A DNA stretch of 64,000 nucleotides from Saprospiraceae bacterium (GTDB taxonomy: Bacteria; Bacteroidota; Bacteroidia; Chitinophagales; Saprospiraceae), in contig JADKAE010000018.1 in NCBI GenBank assembly GCA_016715405.1, forward strand, positions 1 to 64,000, written 5' to 3'. Every line of letters starts with the position of its first letter. Position 1 is the first letter of the stretch. The notes beneath the pieces were generated by a model, which saw only the letters and a program-made list of their open reading frames with translations, made no database searches and was not told where the DNA came from. Positions 46,088-55,914 of the stretch are shown one piece after another. The translations under genes were made by a program, and so were the position numbers.

Positions 46088-48292
46088 CTCCGGTTTCTCG
46101 TCATCGTTGCCCAGTTGCTCCTTCAGTTGAGAGAACACGTCGAGATCGCCGAGGGTTTCCTTTTCGATCGACGTTTGTTGCTTCTTCACTGCGGTGCGGG
46201 TCTTCTGGCGCTCATCCGTCTTCTCCTTCTTCACATTCTCGTCGGCTTCGCGGCGGATGTCTTCCAGATAGCGGAGGTGCGACACGAGGATGCGCTTGTC
46301 GTCGCGGTTGAACTCGATCACCTTAACGGTAAGCGTTTCGTCCACTTCTGCGAGCGAGTTGTCCTCTTTGCGGATATGTTTGATCGGTGCGAAAGCTTCG
46401 AGGCCGTAGGGCAGCTGCACGATAGCTCCGCGCTCGTCGCGGCGAAGTACCGTAGCTTCGTGATAAGAGCCCACGGGGAATACATTTTCGAAAGTATCCC
46501 AGGGGTTCTCTTCGATTTGTTTGCGGCCCAGCGACAGTTTGCGGCTGTCCTTGTCTATATCGAGCACCACCACCTCGATTTTCTCGCCTACTTTCGTAAA
46601 CTCAGAGGGGTGCGAGTAGCGCTTCGTCCACGACAGGTCGGAGATGTGAACCATACCGCCGATGCCGTCTTCCAGTTCCACGAACACGCCGTAGGGAGTG
46701 AGGTTTTTCACCTCGCCAACGTGGCGGCTGTTCAGCGGGAACAGGTTTTCGATCTCGCTCCAGGGGTCTTTCGACAGTTGCTTCACGCTGAGCGACATCT
46801 TGCGGTCGTCGCGGTCGATAGTCACCACCTTTGCTTCGTACTCCTGGCCCAGTCTGAAATATTCGCGGGCATTGATCGGCTGGTTGCTCCAGGTCACTTC
46901 CGACACGTGGATCAGGCCTTCTACGCCCGGATAGATTTCGAGGAATGCGCCGTAATCTTCGATATTGACGATTTTGCCTTTAACCACCGAACCTTCCTTG
47001 ATCGTAGCGTCGAGCACTTCCCATGGATGGGGTTGCAGTTGCTTGAGACCGAGTGAGATACGTTTTTTGTTTTCGTCGAAATCGAGTACCACCACATTGA
47101 TCTTCTGGTTGAGTTGCAGCACTTCGCTCGGATGGCTAATGCGGCCCCAGGAGATATCGGTGATGTACAAGAGGCCGTCTACGCCGCCCAGGTCGAGGAA
47201 CGCACCGAAATCGGTGATATTCTTGACGAGGCCTTCGAGAACCTGGCCGCGTTCGAGGCTGGCGATGATAGCTTCGCGCTGTTCGGCGAGGTCACTTTCG
47301 ATAAGCGCCTTGTGCGATACCACGGCGTTTTTGATGGTTTCATTAATTTTCACCACCTTAAACTCCATCGTCTTGCCTACGTATGAATCGTAATCGATGA
47401 TGGGTTTGATGTCAATTTGCGAGCCGGGCAAGAAGGTTTCCAATCCGCTGCAATCGACGATCAAGCCGCCTTTCGTTTTGCTGATCACCGTACCGCGGAT
47501 TACCGTGCCGTTCTGGTAAGAATCGACGATGCTTTCCCAGGCGCGCAGCAGCTTGGCTTTGCGGCGCGACAACACCAGCTGTCCGCGGGTGTCTTCCTGC
47601 TGCTCCACGTAAACCTCGATAGAGTCGCCGACTTTGATGTCGGGCATATCGCGGAATTCGGAGAGGGGCACCAGGCCGTCCGATTTGAAGTTGATATCGA
47701 GCACCACATCGCCGCCGTTGATAGCGGTCACGCGGCCTGCCACGATTTCGTTTTCGAATACGGAAGTCAGTGTAGCGTCGTATTGTACCAGGTACTGATC
47801 GAATTGATCTTTCGGATAAGCTCTGCCGTGTTTGGTGCTGGTAGCCCAGTCGAATTCGTCGTGTGCCGAACCAACTATTAATTGCTCCAGCGGCAATTCG
47901 AGGTCTTCTTCCTCTTCTTCCACTTCGTCTGTTTCTTCTACCTCTTCTTCGGCAGCTTTCTCGACTATAGCGGGTACTTCTTCCTCTACATGCTCTACCA
48001 CGTCTTCTACTTCCAGTTCAGCCACAACTTCTGTTGCTTCTTCTGCGGAAGGCTCAGGCTCAACTTCTGTTTCTTCTTCTGTTGCAGCTACAACTTCTGT
48101 TACTTCCTCTACGGCAGCTACAAATTCTGTTGCTTCCTCTGCGGCAGCTACAACTTCTGTTACTTCCTCTACGGCAGCCTCAACGGGTGTTGATTCGTCT
48201 TCGGCAACAGGGGTGGGAGTCTCTTCTTCTGTATGAAGGGGCTCAGGCGTTTCCGCGTCTTCTTCTTGTTTTAAGTCCTTGTCATCCAGCAT
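46085..48292 (-). CDS. rpsA: 30S ribosomal protein S1 with long acidic extension
   Basis: 735 residues. The C-terminal 560 hold six S1 RNA-binding domains (for example VVLDINFKSDGLVPLSEF, then KGKIVNIEDYGAFLEI) that hold mRNA on the small subunit. The first 135 residues are an unusual acidic tail of imperfect repeats (EEVTEVVAA and EEATEFVAA units), likely disordered and negatively charged. S1 usually starts just before the first domain, although Bacteroidota members often have some extension. A minus-strand TACCTTTG box lies at 48335. The stop is repeat-derived. Confidence 0.95.
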   Translation of the reverse strand: MLDDKDLKQEEDAETPEPLHTEEETPTPVAEDESTPVEAAVEEVTEVVAAAEEATEFVAAVEEVTEVVAATEEETEVEPEPSAEEATEVVAELEVEDVVEHVEEEVPAIVEKAAEEEVEETDEVEEEEEDLELPLEQLIVGSAHDEFDWATSTKHGRAYPKDQFDQYLVQYDATLTSVFENEIVAGRVTAINGGDVVLDINFKSDGLVPLSEFRDMPDIKVGDSIEVYVEQQEDTRGQLVLSRRKAKLLRAWESIVDSYQNGTVIRGTVISKTKGGLIVDCSGLETFLPGSQIDIKPIIDYDSYVGKTMEFKVVKINETIKNAVVSHKALIESDLAEQREAIIASLERGQVLEGLVKNITDFGAFLDLGGVDGLLYITDISWGRISHPSEVLQLNQKINVVVLDFDENKKRISLGLKQLQPHPWEVLDATIKEGSVVKGKIVNIEDYGAFLEIYPGVEGLIHVSEVTWSNQPINAREYFRLGQEYEAKVVTIDRDDRKMSLSVKQLSKDPWSEIENLFPLNSRHVGEVKNLTPYGVFVELEDGIGGMVHISDLSWTKRYSHPSEFTKVGEKIEVVVLDIDKDSRKLSLGRKQIEENPWDTFENVFPVGSYHEATVLRRDERGAIVQLPYGLEAFAPIKHIRKEDNSLAEVDETLTVKVIEFNRDDKRILVSHLRYLEDIRREADENVKKEKTDERQKTRTAVKKQQTSIEKETLGDLDVFSQLKEQLGNDDEKPE

Positions 48293-48334
48293 TGAAAGAA
48301 TGCTTTTTTAGGTTAAGAAATATTTTTAGCGGCG

Positions 48335-48342
48335 CAAAGGTA
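48335..48342 (-). promoter_or_regulatory. -7 box TACCTTTG before rpsA
   Basis: Minus-strand TACCTTTG, matching TAnnTTTG, 42 nt upstream of the rpsA start codon; -33 TTG is not evident. Confidence 0.55.
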
Positions 48343-48490
48343 AAGCTTTTTGCCGGAACTGAAAACATTTCTTCCTGTAAATTGGTCTATTATTGCAAAT
48401 GCAAAATTTGCCGGATGAACTCCCCATAATTACAAATGTTTCGCTGTAATTTTAGGGGTATTAACATAATCGTCTAAAACCTAACCTGAA

Positions 48491-50164
48491 ATGAGTGAAT
48501 CGCGTCCCTGGTTGAAAAATTACCCAAACGGCGTTCCTGCCAATATCAATCCTGATGCGTACCCCACCCTGGTGGCTATGTTGGAAGAGGCATTTGGCAA
48601 ATACGGTTCAAAGCCCGCTTTTTCGTGTATGGGCAAGACCATCACGTTTGCTGAATTAGACACTATGTCGAGGGCTTTTGGCGCGTATCTGCACAGCCGG
48701 GGCCTCGAACCCGGCGACCGCATTGCCATCATGATGCCCAACCTGTTGCAATACCCGGTAGCTCTTTTCGGGGCATTGCGTGCGGGGCTTGTAGTGGTCA
48801 ATACCAACCCGCTATACACGCCGCGCGAGATGTTGCACCAGTTTAACGACTCGGGCGCCAAGGCCATCGTCATTGCCGAAAACTTTGCCTCCAACCTGGA
48901 GAAAGTGATGCCCGACACGCAGATCAAGACGGTGATAGTCACCAGTATTGGCGAGATGTTGGGTTTCCCCAAAGGCGCTATCGTCAATTTTGTGGTGCGC
49001 AAACTCAAAAAGATGGTGCCGGCCTATCGCATACCCAATACAGTCACGGTGAGCGAGGCCATCCGCAGCGGCAAGAAATTTTCTATCAAAGCGTTTGACA
49101 ACAATCCCGAAGCGCTGGTTTTCCTGCAATATACCGGCGGTACCACCGGCGTGTCGAAGGGCGCGATGCTCACCAACCACAACATGGTAGCCAATATGCT
49201 GCAAATGGACGCCTGGATGTCGCCCTGGTTGAAAGAAGGTGTAGAAATAGCAATTTGCCCGCTACCTTTATACCATATTTTTGCCCTTACGGTAAATTGT
49301 TTGGCGCTCTTCGGCAAGGGAAGCCTCAACGTGCTGGTCACCAATGCGCGCGATATTCCTTCTGTCATCAAGGCTATGAAGGATTTTCAGGTTTCTGTAT
49401 TCCCAGGGGTCAATACTTTATTCAATGCCTTGCTCAACCACCCCGATTTTCCTTCGGTCAACTTTAATTCGTTGAAAGTATCGGTGGGCGGCGGCATGGC
49501 CGTACAGCGCCCCGTGGCCGAAAGATGGCAACAGGTCACAGGTTGTTTCCTGGCTGAAGGCTTCGGCATGACCGAGCTATCGCCGGTAGCCACCGCCAAT
49601 CCCTTCCGCGACGGGCGGCTGGGTACGATCGGCGTGCCCATCCCCTCTACCGATGTGCGCATAGTGGACGAAAAAGGCAAACCCCTGCCTCCGGGCGGCG
49701 TGGGCGAAATACAGGTGAAGGGCCCACAGGTAATGAAGGGCTATTACAACCGCCCCGACGCCACCGCCGAAAGTATTGTAGACGGATGGATGTGTACGGG
49801 AGATATCGGCACGATGGCCGAAGACGGCTATTTCCAGATCGTCGACCGCAAAAAAGACATGATCCTGGTGTCGGGCTTCAATGTGTATCCCAACGAGATC
49901 GAAGAAGTGGCTATGAGCCACCCCAAGGTGTTGGAGGCCGCTGCCATCGGCATCCCCGACGCCAAGTCGGGAGAAGTGGTCAAGCTGTATATTGTAAAAA
50001 AAGATGGTTCGCTCAGCGAATCCGAATTGCTCGAATACTGCAAAACCAACCTGACGGCATACAAAGTGCCCAAGTCGATAGAGTTCCGCAAAGAATTGCC
50101 CAAAACCAATGTGGGTAAGATATTGCGCAGGGCGCTACGCGATGAGGCGCTGGCGAAGGGTTGA
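48491..50164 (+). CDS. fadD: Long-chain fatty acid CoA ligase
   Basis: 557 residues. It activates fatty acids to acyl-CoA through an acyl-adenylate at the inner membrane face. ANL-family signatures: the ATP loop YTGGTTGVSKGAM, adenine motif GFGMTELSPV, hinge DGWMCTGDIGTM with IVDRKKDMI, and the catalytic lysine in KTNVGKILRR. Full length. It stands alone, divergent from rpsA. Beta-oxidation genes are not adjacent. Confidence 0.94.
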   Translation: MSESRPWLKNYPNGVPANINPDAYPTLVAMLEEAFGKYGSKPAFSCMGKTITFAELDTMSRAFGAYLHSRGLEPGDRIAIMMPNLLQYPVALFGALRAGLVVVNTNPLYTPREMLHQFNDSGAKAIVIAENFASNLEKVMPDTQIKTVIVTSIGEMLGFPKGAIVNFVVRKLKKMVPAYRIPNTVTVSEAIRSGKKFSIKAFDNNPEALVFLQYTGGTTGVSKGAMLTNHNMVANMLQMDAWMSPWLKEGVEIAICPLPLYHIFALTVNCLALFGKGSLNVLVTNARDIPSVIKAMKDFQVSVFPGVNTLFNALLNHPDFPSVNFNSLKVSVGGGMAVQRPVAERWQQVTGCFLAEGFGMTELSPVATANPFRDGRLGTIGVPIPSTDVRIVDEKGKPLPPGGVGEIQVKGPQVMKGYYNRPDATAESIVDGWMCTGDIGTMAEDGYFQIVDRKKDMILVSGFNVYPNEIEEVAMSHPKVLEAAAIGIPDAKSGEVVKLYIVKKDGSLSESELLEYCKTNLTAYKVPKSIEFRKELPKTNVGKILRRALRDEALAKG

Positions 50165-50213
50165 TCTCTGAGTTACCGGTCAGACCGTTTGTAGCGGTCT
50201 GACCGGTACTAAG

Positions 50214-51821
50214 TTACTCCGATTTCTCCTCCTCCGCAGGCGCAGCCGGCGCCTCTTCAGCAGGTTCAGTCGTTTCCGGTGCTTCGGCAGGAGTTTCTGC
50301 AACCGCTTCAGCTACTGGTTCTTCCGCTGGTGTTTCCTCGACCGCTTCAGCCGCGGGTGCTTCGGCAGGCGCTTCCGGGGTAGCCTCAGCTTCAGTTGCC
50401 GGTTCTTCCTCCTGCGCTTCTGCCACTGCCTCTTTAGCATCCTGCCAGGCTTCTTTGATATCTTCCACCGCGTTTTCCACGGCTTCTTCTACCTTGTCGC
50501 CTACCACTTCGGCTACGGCTTTCACCGTATCGACGGCGTCTTCGAGGGTTTCGCCCAGCGTAGTGCTGATGGCGCCGAGCAGACTGTCCTTTTTGGGCTT
50601 TTTCTTCGGAGCTTTTTCTGAAGAAATAGCCTCGGCGGCTTTGGCCAGTTTTTCCTCTTCGGCTTCTCTGGCTACGGCGGCGGCTTTAATTTCCTGGGCG
50701 ATTTTCTCCTGGGCGTGTTTTTTGGCTTCTTCCAGTTTGTCGCGTTCGGCGCGTTTGGCGTCGCGGTCGCGTTGCTGGGTGAGGCGTTTTTCCAGGTCGA
50801 CCCGGGTGGTATTCATTTCGTGGAGCTTCTCCTCTTTGGAGCGGATGCGCTCTTCGATCATTTTGATTTTGGCCTGGCGGATTTGCGCTTCGAGCTGTCC
50901 GTCGGTGCTGGCGATGCGGCGATTTTGGAAATCGAGTTCTTCGCGGTCACGGCGGATGGACTGCTCCATTTTATCTATGGCCGAAACTAGCCCGTCGAAG
51001 CGACGCTGGAGGCGCTCGCCGGGAGAGGCTTCGCCGCCGCCGCCACCGCCGCCGGCGCTGCTTTCTTCGCGCTGTCCTTTGGCGCTTTTAAAAGCGGCAT
51101 CGAGGCGCTCCCAAACTTTGGAGCGGTGCTCGCGGGTAAACTCTACGTCGCGAAATTCGCGCTGGAGTTCTTTGAGTTTATCGAACAAGGGCTGTAGGCG
51201 AAGCCCTTCTTTTATTTTGTTTTCAACTTCTTCCAACGTACCGAAGAAACGCGCCATGTTGTCTTTCGACCTGCGCTGAAAATCTTCGTCGAGTTTGTTG
51301 CGCATTTCTTTCATGCGCGTAAACAAGGCATTGGTATGGTCGCGAAGCATATCGGCGTGCTCGCGGAAGAGGTTCCGTTCTCTGACCTGCACCTGCACTT
51401 TATCCCAAAAATTCTTCAGCCCCGCCCACAAATCGTCATCGAATGACTCGAGCTTTTCTACGCGCTCTTTGAATTCGGCGAGTTCGTGTTGATAGGCTTC
51501 GCTGAGTTTGGTGGAAAGCACTACAAAAGCCCATTCGGTTTGAGCCCGCAAGATCACATCGCTGCGTTCTACTTTCAGGTCTTCGGGCAACAGGCTTTCG
51601 GTGATGGTAAGTTCTCTTTCTGATTTGGAGAAACCTTCGGGGAAATCCAGCGGTGTATCGTTGCGCCAATCGTTCATCATCTTTTGGCTAAACTCTTCGG
51701 TGGCTACCGATTCCGGGAAGGTATACACATCGACCTTGTTATCTTTAGGCCTCAATTCCAGTGCAATCAGTACACGTTCGTCCTGGGCGTTAGTACCCCA
51801 TAGTACAAGTTTGGTCTTCAT
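50214..51821 (-). CDS. Coiled-coil protein with acidic Ala/Glu/Pro tail
   Basis: 535 residues, not assigned to a named family. Residues 1-110 form a compact start (MKTKLVLWGTNAQDERVLIAL) with beta character. Residues 110-270 and 290-400 are predicted coiled coils rich in Glu, Lys and Arg, separated by a glycine linker (SSAGGGGGGGEASPG). From 400 on come amphipathic helices (LEDAVDTVKAVAEVVGDK) and a disordered tail of AEAP and EEPA words. No signal peptide. It looks like a cytoplasmic scaffold or filament-like protein. The acidic tail recalls that of the S1 protein in the same region. Confidence 0.75.
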   Translation of the reverse strand: MKTKLVLWGTNAQDERVLIALELRPKDNKVDVYTFPESVATEEFSQKMMNDWRNDTPLDFPEGFSKSERELTITESLLPEDLKVERSDVILRAQTEWAFVVLSTKLSEAYQHELAEFKERVEKLESFDDDLWAGLKNFWDKVQVQVRERNLFREHADMLRDHTNALFTRMKEMRNKLDEDFQRRSKDNMARFFGTLEEVENKIKEGLRLQPLFDKLKELQREFRDVEFTREHRSKVWERLDAAFKSAKGQREESSAGGGGGGGEASPGERLQRRFDGLVSAIDKMEQSIRRDREELDFQNRRIASTDGQLEAQIRQAKIKMIEERIRSKEEKLHEMNTTRVDLEKRLTQQRDRDAKRAERDKLEEAKKHAQEKIAQEIKAAAVAREAEEEKLAKAAEAISSEKAPKKKPKKDSLLGAISTTLGETLEDAVDTVKAVAEVVGDKVEEAVENAVEDIKEAWQDAKEAVAEAQEEEPATEAEATPEAPAEAPAAEAVEETPAEEPVAEAVAETPAEAPETTEPAEEAPAAPAEEEKSE

Positions 51822-52004
51822 GTCAATTCTTCTTTACGCTATCAAAGTATGCTGTTGTTAAAATAAACCGTTGCTGTGTATAGTACCCTTCAGCGGATGA
51901 TAAACGCAGGTAGCCATCCCTCTGAAGATGGGTATATCTTTCAAAAATACGAAATTACAAGCTAAAGCCGTAATTTTTTTTTGTAGTGCGAAATACCACC
52001 ATAG

Positions 52005-53027
52005 CTAGGCCGGCGTGGCTGTTTGCTGCCCTACCAGTTTGTTGGCTACCAAATAAGCGGCAATTTGCACTGCATTTGTTGCTGCGCCTTTGCGCAGGTT
52101 GTCGGCCACTACCCATAGGTTGAGTCCGTTGTCTATCGATTCATCGCGGCGGATGCGGCCCACAAATACCTCGTCGCGGTCTTTGGCAAACATAGGCATG
52201 GGGTATTGGTATTGGGCGGGGTCGTCGAGTACGACAACACCCGGGGTTTCCCGCAGGACGTGTTTCACCGCTGCTAAGTCAAACGGCTTTTCAAATTCGA
52301 TGTTCACCGATTCGGAATGGCCGCCGTGAACGGGTACGCGCACGGCCGTTGCCGTTACGCCTATACTATCGTCGCCAATGATCTTACGTGTTTCGTTAAC
52401 GAGTTTCATCTCTTCTTTCGTATAGTCGTTGCTCAGAAACACGTCGCATTGGGGGATGCAATTCTCAAAAATGGGATAATGATACGCCATTTCGTCCTTT
52501 TGGGGCTCAAATCCCTTCTTTTCCAACTGGTATTGCTTGACGGCTTTCATGCCGGTGCCGGTAAACGATTGATAAGTTGACACCACTATGCGGCGGATAT
52601 GATAACGCCGGTGTAGCGGCGCTAATGCCATCACCAGTTGGATAGTCGAGCAATTGGGGTTGGCAATGATTTTATCGTCGGCGGTGAGGGTATGGGCGTT
52701 GATTTCGGGCACGACGAGTTTTTTGTCGGGGTCCATCCGCCAGGCCGACGAGTTGTCGATGACGGTAGTGCCCGCCGCGGCAAAACGCGGCGCCCATTCC
52801 AGCGAGGTACTGCCACCGGCGGAAAACAAGGCGATATCGGGGCGCAAAGCCACGGCTTCTTCCATGCCGATCACGGTGTACTCTTTTCCCATAAAACTAA
52901 CCGTTTTACCTACCGAACGCTCGGAAGCTACGGGGATAAAGGTGGTGACCGGAAATTGGTGTTCTTCCAGCACTTTGCACATGACGCCGCCTACCAGGCC
53001 GGTTACGCCAACTACTGCCACTTTCAT
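52005..53027 (-). CDS. asd: Aspartate-semialdehyde dehydrogenase
   Basis: 340 residues. It reduces aspartyl phosphate to aspartate semialdehyde with NADPH, the branch point to lysine, threonine, methionine and diaminopimelate. It begins MKVAVVGVTGLVGG at ATG 53027; the frame opens further upstream at 53090, across the likely promoter. NADP loop GVTGLVGG is at 8-15, the catalytic cysteine is Cys126 in NPNCSTIQ, and the base histidine is in VPVHGGHSES. Full length. A TATCTTTG box on the minus strand at 53076 sets transcription. Confidence 0.96.
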   Translation of the reverse strand: MKVAVVGVTGLVGGVMCKVLEEHQFPVTTFIPVASERSVGKTVSFMGKEYTVIGMEEAVALRPDIALFSAGGSTSLEWAPRFAAAGTTVIDNSSAWRMDPDKKLVVPEINAHTLTADDKIIANPNCSTIQLVMALAPLHRRYHIRRIVVSTYQSFTGTGMKAVKQYQLEKKGFEPQKDEMAYHYPIFENCIPQCDVFLSNDYTKEEMKLVNETRKIIGDDSIGVTATAVRVPVHGGHSESVNIEFEKPFDLAAVKHVLRETPGVVVLDDPAQYQYPMPMFAKDRDEVFVGRIRRDESIDNGLNLWVVADNLRKGAATNAVQIAAYLVANKLVGQQTATPA

Positions 53028-53075
53028 CAGCGATATTTTTATTTTGTTGGTAAAATATTGCCAAAATCGGCGGGG

Positions 53076-53083
53076 CAAAGATA
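53076..53083 (-). promoter_or_regulatory. -7 box TATCTTTG before asd
   Basis: Minus-strand TATCTTTG, 48 nt from the start codon at 53027. It also argues against the upstream start at 53090, because the transcript would begin after it. Confidence 0.6.
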
Positions 53084-53149
53084 CGTGCATTATCCCTTTA
53101 TTGCTATCTTCGGGAATAGATAGTTTTTTTAACCTTAATCCAAAAACCT

Positions 53150-55739
53150 ATGAAAACGACGTTCCTCGTCGCCGGATTACTCCTGGCGGCGCATGGCCTA
53201 TTTGGCCAACTCACCGAAAATTTTTCCGACGGCAATTTTGAGGAAAACCCAACCTGGAGCGGCTCAACCGATAAGTTTAGCGCCGCCACACAGGTATTGC
53301 AACTCAACGACAGCACCCCGGCCAATAGCAATACGGCCTATCTGTCGGTGGCGGCGCCGACTTCCGCCGCCGTGCTTACTACCTGGGAGTTTTACGCCCG
53401 ACTCGAATTTGCCCCCTCTACCAGCAATTATGCCCGGTTTTATCTGGCAGCCTCCGCAGCCGATTTATCATCGCCGCTCAACGGGTATTTTGTCAAAATC
53501 GGCGGCGCCTCGGGCGATGTGGATGCGGTCATCCTTTGCCGACAGGATGGCGATAATGTGGTGGAACTTATCGAAGGCGCGCCGGGCAGCGTGGCCGCGC
53601 AACCCGCCCAGGCCCGCGTGCGCGTAACGCGAACTCCCGGCGGCTTGTGGTCGATGTGGACGGATACCGGCAACGGCTTCACGCTCGAAGGCGAAACGCA
53701 AGACGCCTCCTACCCTATGGGACTTTATGCCGGTGTGTATTGCCGCTATACGAGTTCCCGCAACGAACACTTTTTTTTCGATGATATTTCTATCGGCCCG
53801 CTTTATGCCGATACCACACCGCCGAAGTTGGTGGCGGTTAATCCACTGCATGCCTCGCAACTCGCCGTCCGCTTTGACGAGCCAGTTGCAGCTTCTCATG
53901 CCGGTCAGGCGGCGTTATACGATATTAGTCCGGGAATCGGCGCGCCCCTCTCTGCCCTGCCCGATGTAGATGACCCCGCGGTGGTGATCCTCGAGCTGGC
54001 CACGCCGCTATCCAACCTGGGGCAATACACGCTGAGCGTACAAACGATGTCCGACCAGCAGGGCAACCTGAGCGGGCCGCTGAGTTTGGGTTTTATTTAT
54101 TATCAAATTTCCCTCGCGTTGCCCGGCGACGTGATTATCAACGAGATCATGGCCGATCCGAGTCCTGCCCTGGTACTGCCCGATGCGGAATACGTGGAAT
54201 TGCACAACCGCAGCGACAAGCTAGTCGATCTTGGCGCCTGGCAAATTGCGGTGGAGGCTAATACCCGTGTCCTGCCCAGCTTTTTATTGCTACCCGGCGC
54301 TTATGTATTGCTCTGCGACGAAGCTGATGCTCCTGCATTTGAAACGTTTGGCGATGTTTTACCTGTCAGCGGTTTTCCAGCGTTGACCAACGGGGGCGCC
54401 GTGATCAGCCTTATCGATACCTCGGATGTGGTGATCAGCCGGGTGGCCTACCATCCCGACTGGTACGGCGATGTTTTCAAAGAAGACGGCGGCTGGTCAT
54501 TAGAACTGATCAACCCTGCGGCTCCCGCCGACTGCCCCGGCAACTGGCGGGCGAGCCAGTCTGTTTTGCAGGGAACACCAGGCACGGCCAATTCCCTGCT
54601 GGGCGCCACACCCGATACTATAGCACTGGTATTGGAACGCGTATTTGCGACAAGCACAACCGAAATTACCCTGATTTTTTAATAAATACCTAAATATGGC
54701 AATGGCCGGCGATCCCACTATGTATGAGTTGGAAGCGGCACTACCCGTTGCAGAGGCGATAGTATCCAATAACCAGGTTTCCCTAATATTAAGCGCACCA
54801 TTGTTGGCTGGACAGGTATACACGCTTTTTATCAGCGACGAGCTCAGCGATTGCCTGGGCAACAAGCTGTCGGAAAGAGACAGTGCGCGGCTCGGCTTGC
54901 CGGAGCCGCTCCTAACCGGCGACCTGCTCCTCAACGAAGTGTTATTCAACCCGCAAACCGGCGGAGAAGATTTTGTGGAAATATGGAACGTATCCGATAA
55001 AATCATCAACCTGGGGGGATTGAGGCTCGTAAACGCCGTCGGTACCGCTAACCGCGAGGCAGTTATCGGCATTGATCACCTCATTTTTCCCGGCGAAGCG
55101 GCCGTAATTTGCGCCAACCCTGACGATTTGCTACTGCGCTACCACGTGCCACATACCGAGCGACTGGTGGAGGCCGAGTTGCCCACGCTTGAGGATAACC
55201 AGGGCAACATCAGCCTGCGGATGGGTTTGCTCGCCATTGATTCTTTCGATTATAGCGACGATATGCATCACCCGCTGCTGGCTTTCGATGACGGCGTTTC
55301 CCTGGAGCGGCTGTCAGTAGGGCTGCCCACCAACGAGGCGGCCAACTGGCATTCGGCGTCGGGGTCGGTGGGGTTTGCCACGCCTACCTACGAAAATTCG
55401 CAGCGGCTCACGGCAGCCCTGCCTACATCCGGGAACTTGCAGCTTGCCGCCGAAGTATTTTCTCCCGACGGCGACGGCGAGGAAGACGCCCTGCTGGTGC
55501 AGTTCCATGCCGACAACCCGGGCAATGTGATCTCCGTGGAGGTCTTTGATGTGCAAGGCCGCCCGGTAGCCCCCCTCGCCCGCAACGAACTACTGGGCGC
55601 CGAAGCCTTTTTCAGGTGGGACGGCGTGGATGCCCGCGGCGGCCCCGCCCCCGCAGGCATTTATATCGTGTGGGCCCAATGGTTTTCTCCCGACGGCAAG
55701 GTGGAAAGCGATAAGAAGACCTGCGTGCTGGCACGGTGA
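53150..55739 (+). CDS. Secreted protein with two lamin-tail domains, frameshifted
   Basis: 862 residues corrected. Signal peptide (FLVAGLLLAAHGLFG), an N-terminal lectin-like sandwich (about 20-215), a Big-like segment, then LTD domain one (VIINEIMADPSPALVL, then DGGWSLELINPAAPADCPGNW). The frame ends at TLIF because of six T at 54675-54680; removing one T continues as NKYLNMAMAGDPTMYEL, a normal Ig-like strand pattern. LTD domain two (LLLNEVLFNPQTGGEDFVEI) and a FlgD-like C-terminal region (FSPDGDGEEDALLV, then PAGIYIVWAQW) follow. Lamin-tail proteins of this type are surface or extracellular and use type IX-like tails. The stop lies in an octamer repeat. Confidence 0.88.
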
Positions 55740-55894
55740 TGTGCTGATGTGCTGATGTGCTGATGTGCTGATAATTAATTTGATTATGGGTTTATGGGTT
55801 TATGGGTTTAGAAAATATAAACCTATAAACCCATAAACATATAAACTGTCACCTCGTCACCCTGTCACCTTGTCACCTTGTCACCTTGTCACCC
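55739..55894. repeat. Three octamer repeat blocks in series
   Basis: Block one (55739-55772): GATGTGCT units, the same word as at 36411. Block two (55785-55846): three TATGGGTT units, a TAGAAAAT centre and ATAAACCC-type units, an inverted repeat. Block three (55848-55893): six GTCACCTT units. All have an 8-bp period. Block three runs straight into the ruvX promoter. Confidence 0.85.
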
Positions 55895-55910
55895 AATTTT
55901 CCTATCTTTG
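55878..55910 (+). promoter_or_regulatory. ruvX promoter with -33 box supplied by octamers
   Basis: TATCTTTG at 55903-55910 lies only 4 nt before the ATG of ruvX at 55915, so the transcript is probably leaderless. The GTCACCTT octamers each contain a TTG when joined; the one at 55878-55880 is 22 nt from the -7 box, within the accepted range. Confidence 0.65.
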
Positions 55911-55914
55911 CGGC

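Noticed and set aside
47832..48236. Ser/Thr-rich plus-strand frame opposite rpsA
   Set aside because: Mirror of the acidic S1 tail; no independent signals.
51952..51982. Stem AAATTAC/GTAATTT followed by a T tract as a terminator
   Set aside because: Weak AT-only stem on the plus strand, where no gene ends; may be chance in AT-rich DNA.
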